A DNA stretch of 37,907 nt. Source: Thermoclostridium caenicola. Its GTDB lineage: Bacteria; Bacillota; Clostridia; DSM-8532. This document shows, piece after piece, positions 25,235 through 32,617 of the stretch (its first letter is position 1; each line of letters starts with the position of its first letter). The stretch is from positions 1 through 37,907 of the forward strand of contig NZ_FQZP01000023.1 in NCBI RefSeq assembly GCF_900142095.1. Direction: 5' to 3'. A program made the translations under genes and the position numbers. The notes under the pieces are model-generated. The model did not search any database. It was not told the DNA's origin and was given only the letters and a program-made list of their open reading frames with translations.

Positions 25235-26893
25235 ATGGAGTTTAAAAGAATGAACCTGATCCTTCAGCGTTTCAGGAACCCGCGCATTGAACTGAAAAAA
25301 TGGATGAAGCTATTGGCAGGGATTATTCTTGTCGTGTTGCTGTCCCTGGCCGCTTTTTATTTGATCAATTCCATTCTGGACAATCCCAATGTCTATAACG
25401 GTGTGTTTGTTGACGGACACAATGTGGGCGGCATGAGCCCGTCCGCCCTGCGCAGCTTTATCCGCGAGCACTATGAGAATTGCCTGGACAACGCACAGGT
25501 GATCTTCTTTACCGAAAACTTTGAAAAGGCGCTCAGCTACAGGGAACTGGGCCTGTCCGTCAACCTGAAAAGCATGGAGGATCAGGCCCTGCGGGTAGGC
25601 AGGGAAGGTTTCTTTGTCAGCAGACTGATCGAGATATCCAGGCTGAAGAAAAACCCGGTGAGAATTCCGTTGGCTCTTGAAACCGATGAAGCGCAGCTGA
25701 ACACGGTTATAGAGGATCTGAACCGCTATTTCAGGACCGATGTCACCGTTCCCAAAGTGGTGATCTCCGGCGACCAGGTCATCCTTTGCACGGGAGTATC
25801 GGGCTGGGAAGTCGACAAGGAACTTCTGAAATGCAAGGTCCTGGAATCCGTAAAAAGCCTGGGAAGCATGTATGTGCACATCCCCCTTAAGGAGATCGTT
25901 CCGCCGAAAATAGACATCGATGCAGTTTACGACGCCATCATCCAGGAACCTGTCAATGCTGAATACATCCGGCTTGAAGACGGTTCGGCAGCCGTAAGGC
26001 CCCAGGTGAACGGCCGGACTATCGACAAGGCCGAACTGAGGAACATCATTCACCGCGTAGAACAGAGGGAACTGAAAATCTATGAGGAAATCCCTCTTCC
26101 CGTACAGATAATCGAGCCTGAAATCAAGACCAGGGATCTGGAAGCCCTGCTGTTCAGGAACGTGCTCTCCACAGCCAGCACCCGCTTTTCCACCGATACC
26201 CCCAATAACCGGAACAGGGGCATCAACATCCGGCTGGCTGCTGCTGCCATTGACGGCACGGTTCTCTTCCCCGGCGAGGAGTTCTCCTTCAACCAGGTTG
26301 TCGGGCCCAGGACCCCGGAGAAAGGCTATACCATCGCCCATGTCTATAGCCAGGGCGAAATCAGGGATGGTTACGGCGGCGGGGTCTGCCAGGTGTCCAC
26401 CACCCTCTATGACGCGGTTTTGCTGGCCAACCTGAAGGTAACCGAACGCCATAATCATGTGTTTACCGTAAGCTATGTGCCCCTGGGCATGGATGCGGCG
26501 GTATCCTACGGCTATGCGGACCTGAAGTTCAAGAACACAACCGATTATCCCATTCGGATTGATGCCCGGGTTTCGGACAGCAATGTACTGACCTTCAACA
26601 TCGTCGGGACCAACATGTATCCCGGCGTCCGGACCAAGGTGGTCTCCCGCATTGTCAGCGTGACCAAGGCCACAACCCAGTACATAGATGATCCGAATCT
26701 GGCCGAGGGCGTGGAGATCGTCGAGGAAAAAGGCATGGATGGCGCTGTGGTGGATACATATATTCAAATCTATAGTGGGAATGATCTGATCAAGGACTAC
26801 AAGATCCATCAAAGCGTCTATCAGATGCTGCCCCGCAAGGTCCGCAGGGGCACAAGGAAGCTGGATCAGGCAGTATACCCTGAAACGGAGTAA
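25235..26893 (+). CDS. VanW-family membrane-anchored cell-wall protein
   Basis: 552 aa. One N-terminal helix (about 24-46) places the rest outside the cell. Residues about 60-300 form two peptidoglycan-binding-4-like repeats (for example YRELGLSVNLKSMEDQALRVGREG and VSGWEVDKELLKCKV). The VanW domain follows at about 315-450 with FPGEEFSFNQVVGPRTPEKGY and GGGVCQVSTTLYDAVLLANL. The C-terminus (TKVVSRIVSVTKATTQYIDDPNL) resembles a G5-like module. VanW proteins occur in some vancomycin clusters but mostly, as here, outside them, and their role in wall metabolism is unproven. The ribosome site (GGTGAG) is close to the ATG. The RluA gene begins 2 nt after the stop codon. Confidence 0.87.
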   Translation: MEFKRMNLILQRFRNPRIELKKWMKLLAGIILVVLLSLAAFYLINSILDNPNVYNGVFVDGHNVGGMSPSALRSFIREHYENCLDNAQVIFFTENFEKALSYRELGLSVNLKSMEDQALRVGREGFFVSRLIEISRLKKNPVRIPLALETDEAQLNTVIEDLNRYFRTDVTVPKVVISGDQVILCTGVSGWEVDKELLKCKVLESVKSLGSMYVHIPLKEIVPPKIDIDAVYDAIIQEPVNAEYIRLEDGSAAVRPQVNGRTIDKAELRNIIHRVEQRELKIYEEIPLPVQIIEPEIKTRDLEALLFRNVLSTASTRFSTDTPNNRNRGINIRLAAAAIDGTVLFPGEEFSFNQVVGPRTPEKGYTIAHVYSQGEIRDGYGGGVCQVSTTLYDAVLLANLKVTERHNHVFTVSYVPLGMDAAVSYGYADLKFKNTTDYPIRIDARVSDSNVLTFNIVGTNMYPGVRTKVVSRIVSVTKATTQYIDDPNLAEGVEIVEEKGMDGAVVDTYIQIYSGNDLIKDYKIHQSVYQMLPRKVRRGTRKLDQAVYPETE

Positions 26894-26894
26894 T

Positions 26895-27842
26895 ATGCAA
26901 AGGATAATTGCAGACCATTCGGACAACCAAAAACGGATAGACAGGTTCCTGGCCGACCGGTTCCCCCGGGTACCGGCCTCGACCTTTTTCAAGGCTTTTC
27001 GCAAGCGTAACATCCGCGTCAACGGGAAACGCGTCAGGAATGATTTCTGCCTGCAGGCGGGCGACGTGGTGGAGATCTATATCCCCGACAGCTACCTTGA
27101 ACGGGACGAGCGGAATGACCGGGCTGTTTCCATCGAGATTCCCTATGAGGATGAACACATCCTGGTGGCAGCCAAGCCACAGGGCATACCTGTCCACCAG
27201 GACGCAAACCAGGAGGAACTGGTCCTGGATGAATATCTCCAGGCCATGGCGGCGGCCAGACAGGACGGCGCAGCACCCGAACCGGGATTCCCTGCCCTCT
27301 GCCACAGGCTGGACCGGAACACCGGCGGACTGGTCATCCTCGCCAAGGACCGGGAAACCCTGGATGTCATGCAGGAGAAGTTCAAAAACCACGAGATCAG
27401 AAAATATTACCTTGCCTGCACCTATGGCATTCCCAGGGAGAAAGAGGCCGAGCGTACGGCGTACCTGAAAAAGGACACCGAAAGCAGCCATGTAAAAATC
27501 TATGACAGCCCGGTGCGCGGTTCGGTGCGTATTGTGACGCGATACCGGCTCGTGAAGGCCGCTTATCCCTACGCCCTTTTGGAGGTGGAACTGGTAACGG
27601 GGAAAACCCACCAGATCCGCGCTCATCTGGCCTGGATGGGCTGCCCCATACTGGGCGACGGCAAATACGGCATCAATACCGTCAACCGTTCCCTCGGGCT
27701 CAAGATGCAGGCGCTCTTTGCCTATAAGCTGAGGTTTGAGTTCAAAAAAGGGACTTCGCACCTGGATTATCTCAACGGGATGGAGATCACCCTGCCCGCA
27801 ATCCCGTGGGAGGAAGGCATCAGGAGCACCGGTCTGGTGTAG
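26895..27842 (+). CDS. RluA-family 23S rRNA/tRNA pseudouridine synthase
   Basis: 315 aa. An N-terminal S4 RNA-binding domain (about 14-70, RNIRVNGKRVRNDFCLQAGDVV) precedes the catalytic domain. The catalytic Asp lies in HRLDRNTGG at about 137-145, and the TGKTHQIRAHL motif is near 234-244. It isomerises uridine in rRNA or tRNA; the target site cannot be deduced. It starts 2 nt after the VanW gene with ACGGAG in that gene's tail, so the two are coupled. Confidence 0.9.
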   Translation: MQRIIADHSDNQKRIDRFLADRFPRVPASTFFKAFRKRNIRVNGKRVRNDFCLQAGDVVEIYIPDSYLERDERNDRAVSIEIPYEDEHILVAAKPQGIPVHQDANQEELVLDEYLQAMAAARQDGAAPEPGFPALCHRLDRNTGGLVILAKDRETLDVMQEKFKNHEIRKYYLACTYGIPREKEAERTAYLKKDTESSHVKIYDSPVRGSVRIVTRYRLVKAAYPYALLEVELVTGKTHQIRAHLAWMGCPILGDGKYGINTVNRSLGLKMQALFAYKLRFEFKKGTSHLDYLNGMEITLPAIPWEEGIRSTGLV

Positions 27843-27848
27843 CATCAA

Positions 27849-27877
27849 TTGAATACAGGCCGGCAATCGCGTATAAT
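27849..27877 (+). promoter_or_regulatory. Predicted sigma-A promoter of the darA-MFS-cupin group
   Basis: TTGAAT (27849-27854), a 17-nt spacer and a perfect TATAAT (27872-27877), about 100 nt before the darA ATG. It starts just after the RluA stop codon. Confidence 0.7.
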
Positions 27878-27975
27878 GAAATTGAGGGGAGCAAATGCCA
27901 TAGCCTGATCGCAGCAGGATATCGGGATATCGGAACTGCGGGGCCGCCCGCTCCATGAAGGGGGAGGAATGGATT

Positions 27976-28305
27976 ATGAAGTTGATCATTGCGGTCGTGA
28001 GCGATGAAGACAGCAATCTTCTCGCAGACAACCTCAACAGGGAAGGCTTTGGAACCACCAAGCTGTGTTCCAGCGGAGGATTTCTGAAAAGCGGCAACAC
28101 CACCTTCCTGATCGCTACCGAGGAGGACAAGGTGGAACAGGCCCTGTCCATCATCAAGGATACCTGCAAGGGCAGGCGCCGGATGATCGCACCGGAGAAG
28201 CTTCCGGGAAGCTTTGGCGCATTCAACCTGGCCATGCCGGTGGAGGTCAATGTAGGAGGCGCCACTGTCTTCATACTGAACATTGAACAGTTCCTGAAGC
28301 TGTGA
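27976..28305 (+). CDS. darA: Cyclic di-AMP receptor (DarA/PstA, PII-like)
   Basis: 109 aa from ATG 27976, the same length as B. subtilis DarA. These trimeric PII-like proteins bind c-di-AMP in the cytoplasm and change loop conformation; their output partner is still unclear. MKLIIAVVSDEDSNLLADNL at the start and TKLCSSGGFLKSGNTTFLIA at about 29-48 are the conserved nucleotide-contacting parts. RRMIAPEKLPGSFGAFNLAM covers the large loop. GGGGAGG stands 8 nt before 27976; an in-frame ATG at 27955 would place that site inside the gene. Confidence 0.92.
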   Translation: MKLIIAVVSDEDSNLLADNLNREGFGTTKLCSSGGFLKSGNTTFLIATEEDKVEQALSIIKDTCKGRRRMIAPEKLPGSFGAFNLAMPVEVNVGGATVFILNIEQFLKL

Positions 28306-28375
28306 GGTTTGAACGGGAACAATTATGTACCGCACATTTATCCCTGGGATACGTTCCGATAAATGAGGTCTTTGA

Positions 28376-29668
28376 ATGTCTGACGCATACAGAATGCCCG
28401 ATGAGAGGGACCTGGAAAGAAACCGCCTTCTTTGCATCATAGAAGGCGCAACGGCACGAACCATATTCAACCTGACAACCAGCGCTTTCCTTGTGGGGCT
28501 TTTGAAAGCCATGGGAGCAGACGATACCGTTTGCGGGTACATAGTCCCCATACCGGTTCTTGCGGCGGGTATCCAGTTTCTGTCGCCCATCACCCTGGAA
28601 AGTCTGAAATTCAGAAAAGGAATCATCATGGCAGGCAGCCTGATCCACAGGCTCCTGCTTTCGTCTTTGATCGTGATTCCTTTTCTTCCCCTGCGCCCGT
28701 CCGCCAGGCTGTGGCTCACGGCAGCCGTTTTTTTGATCTCGCATCTGTCGGTGGCCTTTATCACCCCGGCTGTTTCCAACATGTATGTCAGCTTCGTCCC
28801 CCAGCATATCCGAGGGAAATATTTCGGCACGCGGGAATCCTATATCCTGTTATCCGCAACGGTATTCACCCTTATTTTGGGTAAGGTCCTGGACCTGTTT
28901 GAAGAAGCCGGGAATGAACTGGGAGGCTACATGGTGGTCTATGCCGTGGTCTTTGTGCTGACCATCGTCAATTTCCTTTCCTATGCCAGGATGAAGGAAG
29001 TTCCCCTGCAGCATCATAAGGACCGGATGCGGATCACGGAGATTTTCACGCTTCCTTTCAAAAACAGGCTGTTCGTGCGTTATTTTATCATGCTGGCCAT
29101 CTGGAACATCGCTATCCAGGTCGCCAGCGCCTATTTCAGCGTGTACCTGGTTTCAGACCTGGATATGAGCTACACGGTCATCACGCTGTTGAGCCTGCTC
29201 AACTCGGTCCTGTATGTTATTGCCGCCGGTATCTGGGGCAGACTTGCGGATAACAAGGGCTGGACGGTTACCACCATGGCATGCTTCTCCGTTCTGGCCG
29301 TCTGCCATACCCTGTGGTTCTTCTCCTTCCAGGGAAGCCCGCTGCTGATGGTCATGCTGGTCCTGGCACATATCACGGGCGGCATCGCCTGGTCGGGCAT
29401 CAATATCTCCCTGTTCAACCTGCAGTTTGATTTTACGCCCGACGAGAAAAGAACGGTTTATATCGGCTTCAGCGCGGCGGCCAGCGGCATTATCGGCTAT
29501 GTGGCGGCCATCATCGGATCACAGCTGGTCAAACTTTTTGGAGAGACAGATTTGACTATAGGCGGAACGCCCATCGACATCAAGCAGATATTGTTCATCA
29601 TATCGGCCGTCCTTATCTTTGTGTGCGCCGCCTACATCTATATCTTCATGCGGAAAAAGAATGATTGA
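28376..29668 (+). CDS. Major facilitator superfamily transporter
   Basis: 430 aa with about 11-12 hydrophobic helices in two halves separated by a charged central loop (MKEVPLQHHKDRMRITEIF near 204-222). HIRGKYFGTRES after the fourth helix and a WGRLADNKGW segment in the second half are the two MFS loop-2/loop-8 motifs in modified form. The substrate cannot be inferred. GAGGT lies 6 nt before the ATG. It follows darA by 70 nt and precedes the cupin gene by 15 nt, probably in one transcript. Confidence 0.85.
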   Translation: MSDAYRMPDERDLERNRLLCIIEGATARTIFNLTTSAFLVGLLKAMGADDTVCGYIVPIPVLAAGIQFLSPITLESLKFRKGIIMAGSLIHRLLLSSLIVIPFLPLRPSARLWLTAAVFLISHLSVAFITPAVSNMYVSFVPQHIRGKYFGTRESYILLSATVFTLILGKVLDLFEEAGNELGGYMVVYAVVFVLTIVNFLSYARMKEVPLQHHKDRMRITEIFTLPFKNRLFVRYFIMLAIWNIAIQVASAYFSVYLVSDLDMSYTVITLLSLLNSVLYVIAAGIWGRLADNKGWTVTTMACFSVLAVCHTLWFFSFQGSPLLMVMLVLAHITGGIAWSGINISLFNLQFDFTPDEKRTVYIGFSAAASGIIGYVAAIIGSQLVKLFGETDLTIGGTPIDIKQILFIISAVLIFVCAAYIYIFMRKKND

Positions 29669-29683
29669 AGGAGGTAAAGCTCA

Positions 29684-30034
29684 ATGGTTAAAAGAATGGA
29701 AGACATGGCACTGGAAATCAGGGAACGAATGAGGGGCGGAAAGGGGTCGGTGCAGATCCGGCATATCTTCTCCCAGGATGAGCTCACAGGAAAATGCCGC
29801 CTGTTTGCGCAGGTCACCCTTGAACCGGGCTGCTCCATCGGCATCCATAATCATGACCGTGAGGAAGAGATCTACTATATCATCAGCGGCAAAGCGACAG
29901 TGGACGACAACGGCAATGTCCAGGAACTGCGCCCGGGCGATGCCGTGATAACCGGCAATGGCGCATACCACGCCATCGAGAACACGGGAACCGAGAACCT
30001 GGTCCTCATGGCCGTCATCCTGCTGTTCGACTGA
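29684..30034 (+). CDS. Small cupin-domain protein
   Basis: 116 aa, a single cupin barrel. Metal ligands are visible as H55, H57 and E61 or E62 (GIHNHDREEEIYYIISG) with H96 (NGAYHAIENTG) in the second motif, so it probably binds a divalent metal. Single-domain cupins of this kind include isomerases, dioxygenases and sensors, and nothing here decides between them. GGAGG stands about 10 nt before the ATG. It converges with the HAD gene; only 10 nt separate the two stops and no clear hairpin is visible there. Confidence 0.85.
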   Translation: MVKRMEDMALEIRERMRGGKGSVQIRHIFSQDELTGKCRLFAQVTLEPGCSIGIHNHDREEEIYYIISGKATVDDNGNVQELRPGDAVITGNGAYHAIENTGTENLVLMAVILLFD

Positions 30035-30044
30035 AATCTTTCAC

Positions 30045-30698
30045 CTATTCCAGGCAGGATACCAGATCCATGGGCTTATGGATGATGCGTTCCGCTCCTG
30101 CCCGGCACAGATCATCCGGTGACCGGAAACCCCAGGCCGCGCTGATTTGAATCATGCCGGCCTTTTTTGCCGTCATGATATCCACCTCGCTGTCACCCAG
30201 GTAGATGCATCGCCGGGGCGTGACACCCATCCCGGCCGCCATTTCCAGGGCCCTGGCAGGATCGGGCTTTTTCGGCATCCCGGGGGTTGTCCCGGAAACG
30301 CGGAAGAACTTGAAACGGGACAGATAACGTTCCACAATTCTGCGCGCGACACCCTCGTCCTTGTTGGTGTCGACGGCGAAGGGAATGCCACGGCTCTGCA
30401 GGTGCACAAGCAGGTCCTCTATGCCGTCATAGACCCGCATGCCATAATCCCAGTGCCTGTCATATTCGGCGCGCAGTTGGGAGACATAGCGTTGAATCTC
30501 CGCTTCGCTTCTGTGTTCTTCGGGAACGGCGCGCCTGACCAGGTCAACAAATCCGTTTCCCACAAGCTGTTTGCATGTCTCTATGGAATGAACGGGAAAC
30601 CCGTTTTCGGTCAATACGCGGTTCAGCGCAAAGGCGATTCCCCCTATGGAATCGATGAGGGTCCCGTCCAGATCAAAAATCACTGCTTCAACTTTCAA
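30045..30698 (-). CDS. HAD-family phosphatase, phosphoglycolate-phosphatase-like
   Basis: 217 aa. The catalytic motif I is FDLDGTLIDS with D9 as nucleophile and D11 as acid/base. An alpha-helical cap follows (about 15-85), then motif III with KKPDP near 143 and motif IV YLGDSEVDIMTA near 167. The pattern matches Gph/PpaX-type phosphatases, but HAD substrates vary widely. It starts with TTG at 30698, supported by AGGAG 6-7 nt upstream. The first 11 nt overlap the end of murG, so the two are coupled. Confidence 0.88.
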   Translation of the reverse strand: MKVEAVIFDLDGTLIDSIGGIAFALNRVLTENGFPVHSIETCKQLVGNGFVDLVRRAVPEEHRSEAEIQRYVSQLRAEYDRHWDYGMRVYDGIEDLLVHLQSRGIPFAVDTNKDEGVARRIVERYLSRFKFFRVSGTTPGMPKKPDPARALEMAAGMGVTPRRCIYLGDSEVDIMTAKKAGMIQISAAWGFRSPDDLCRAGAERIIHKPMDLVSCLE

Positions 30699-31788
30699 GG
30701 CCTTCTCCTCTTCTGGCGTGCTTTAATTGATAGGTTTCCTCAATGACCCGGACGACCTCGCGGGTGCCGTTGGTCCGGCCGCTTCTTTCCATGGCCTTCC
30801 TGTATTCCTGCCGTTTCTCGAACAGGGTTTTCGCACGGTCTGCCAGGGTATCCGGGGTCAATTCCTCTTCCGGGAGAACCATGCTGAAGCCTTGCTTTCT
30901 GAAGGATTCCGCATTCAGGATCTGATCGCCCCGGCTGGCCTGCCGGGAAAGCGGGATCAGCAGGCTCGGCTTTTTGAGGGCCAGAAGCTCAAACAGGGTA
31001 GTGGCCCCTGCTCTCGACACCACGATGTCCGCGAGGGCAAAAAGGTGGGGCAGTTCCTCCCGGATATACTCAAACTGTTTATAGCCTTTCACGCTGCGGT
31101 ATTGATCATCCACGTTGCCCTTGCCGCAGATGTGGCAGATATTGAAATCCTTCATCAGCCGCCCCAGGCTTTTTCTGACGGCTTCATTGATGCGCACCGC
31201 TCCCTGGCTTCCGCCGATGACCAAAAGGGTGGGCTTGTTATCTTCAAACCCGCAGATCATACGGCCTTCCGCCCTATTCCCTTCCAGCAGGGACTTTCGG
31301 ATGGGAATACCGGTCAGCACTCCTTTCTCCTGCGGGATATGGCTTTTCGATTCCGGGAAGGTGTAGCAGACCTTTCTGGCAAAGGGCATGGAGAGCTTAT
31401 TGGTCAGGCCGGGCGTGATGTCGGACTCATGGATCACCACCGGAATCCCGCAGAGCCAGGCTGCCCAGACTACGGGACAGGAGACAAACCCGCCCTTGCT
31501 GAACACGATATCCGGCCGTATCTTCCTCATCAGCGACACCGACTGGGTGAGCCCGCCCATCACCCGGAAGGCATCGGCAAAATTCTCCAGGCTGAAATAC
31601 CGTCTCAGCTTGCCGGTGCTGATACTGTGGTAAGGAATACCCTCAGCCTCTATCAGCTGCTTTTCCATGCCGTTTTTTGAGCCAATGTATTCTATATGGT
31701 AGCCCAGGGCCTTAAGCTCGGGTATCAGCGCAATATTCGGGGTAACATGACCTGATGTTCCCCCGCCTGTCATCACGATCTTCTTCAT
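30688..31788 (-). CDS. murG: Undecaprenyl-PP-MurNAc-pentapeptide GlcNAc transferase
   Basis: 366 aa, normal MurG length. It adds GlcNAc to lipid I to form lipid II on the inner membrane face. The glycine-rich loop GGGTSGHVTPN lies at 8-18 with the conserved His at 14. FSKGGFVSCPVVWAA near 100 and VIGGSQGAVRINEAV near 190 are the second and third G loops, and the donor-site region SRAGATTLFEL is near 263. It lies outside any division/cell-wall (dcw) cluster, so a second murG could exist elsewhere in the genome. AAGGA stands about 10 nt before the ATG. Confidence 0.92.
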   Translation of the reverse strand: MKKIVMTGGGTSGHVTPNIALIPELKALGYHIEYIGSKNGMEKQLIEAEGIPYHSISTGKLRRYFSLENFADAFRVMGGLTQSVSLMRKIRPDIVFSKGGFVSCPVVWAAWLCGIPVVIHESDITPGLTNKLSMPFARKVCYTFPESKSHIPQEKGVLTGIPIRKSLLEGNRAEGRMICGFEDNKPTLLVIGGSQGAVRINEAVRKSLGRLMKDFNICHICGKGNVDDQYRSVKGYKQFEYIREELPHLFALADIVVSRAGATTLFELLALKKPSLLIPLSRQASRGDQILNAESFRKQGFSMVLPEEELTPDTLADRAKTLFEKRQEYRKAMERSGRTNGTREVVRVIEETYQLKHARRGEGLES

Positions 31789-31821
31789 TTGTCACACGTC
31801 CTTGGCAATCATTTTATCCCC

Positions 31822-31849
31822 ATTATACTATTACACATAAAAACAGCAA
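31822..31849 (-). promoter_or_regulatory. Predicted promoter of murG
   Basis: On the minus strand TTGCTG (31844-31849), a 16-nt spacer and a perfect TATAAT (31822-31827), about 33 nt before the murG ATG. The stretch 31789-32077 has no gene. Confidence 0.65.
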
Positions 31850-31942
31850 AGACCAGCGGGTTTCCCGGCAAATCGGAAGCGCACCCATCGGCCATGCAAT
31901 ACCGGACAGCCGTTGAAACCCGGCTCTGCGCTTGCGCAATGA

Positions 31943-31967
31943 GGGGAAGCACCTGAAATGCTTCCCC
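31943..31967. other. Stem-loop between paaI-like gene and murG
   Basis: GGGGAAGCA (31943-31951) and TGCTTCCCC (31959-31967) form a perfect 9-bp stem with a 7-nt loop. No T tract follows on either strand, so it is either a weak terminator for the thioesterase gene or an mRNA-stabilising hairpin. Confidence 0.45.
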
Positions 31968-32077
31968 CTTACTGATATGGATTTCCCCGCCGGGTTTTGC
32001 CTTACACTGCCAGGCCCCCGCCGGGAATCATCACACCTGAAAGATACGGCAAGCAGCTGACGCCTTTTCTGAAGCCT

Positions 32078-32473
32078 TCAGGGTTTCTTCATGTAACCGG
32101 TGGCCGTGAGCCTGGCGATGAGGCTGTTGTCTTCATCGTAAATATCCACGTTATAGGAGCAGAGCCTGTTGGTGGAGGATACCTCTTTGGCCTCGGCCGT
32201 CAGCACCTTACCCTTGGGCGTTCTGAAATAGGAGATGTTGGCGTTGATGCCGAGGGTGACGGTTCCTTTTGCGTTGGATGCGGCGGCAAAGGCATAATCC
32301 GCCAGGGTGAAGATGGCACCGCCCTGCACAAAGCCCACCCCGTTGAGATGGTGGGGGCCCACCGCCATACGGACAACCGCGTGCCCGGGCTCCGCCGAAA
32401 CCAGCTCAAGGCCTATAAATTCGGCAAATTTATCGTTCTTTACATATTTGATCATTTCGGTGTCCATGGTCAT
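32078..32473 (-). CDS. PaaI-type hotdog-fold acyl-CoA thioesterase
   Basis: 131 aa single hotdog domain. HHLNGVGFVQGGAIFTLADYA at 41-61 is the PaaI/4HBT signature: the HHLN pair, the GG turn at 51-52 and the active-site Asp at 59. ANISYFRTPKGKVLTAEAKEV fits the second strand. It would hydrolyse acyl- or aryl-CoA; the substrate is unknown. AAGGAG stands 7 nt before the ATG at 32473, and a second in-frame ATG follows two codons later. Confidence 0.87.
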   Translation of the reverse strand: MTMDTEMIKYVKNDKFAEFIGLELVSAEPGHAVVRMAVGPHHLNGVGFVQGGAIFTLADYAFAAASNAKGTVTLGINANISYFRTPKGKVLTAEAKEVSSTNRLCSYNVDIYDEDNSLIARLTATGYMKKP

Positions 32474-32564
32474 ACCAGAGCTCCTTTTTCCTGTGTTCAG
32501 GTTTGCTTATAATCATAAATCATACGCCGGCCTCCGTAAAGATGAAATCCGCTTAAGGCGCATC

Positions 32565-32597
32565 AAAAAAGCGGCGGGGCTCCGTCTCCCCACCGCT
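32565..32597 (-). terminator. Terminator of the GHL10/amidase gene
   Basis: AGCGGCGGGG (32570-32579) pairs with CCCCACCGCT (32588-32597), 9 of 10 pairs, with an 8-nt loop. On the minus strand it is followed by six T residues. It lies 20 nt beyond the stop at 32618. Confidence 0.8.
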
Positions 32598-32617
32598 CTT
32601 TTCTTACCTTTCCCGGT

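Noticed and set aside
25310-28322. Two long minus-strand open frames (570 and 510 codons)
   Set aside because: They are antisense to VanW and RluA genes that have clear domains, operon spacing and ribosome sites; the products match nothing.
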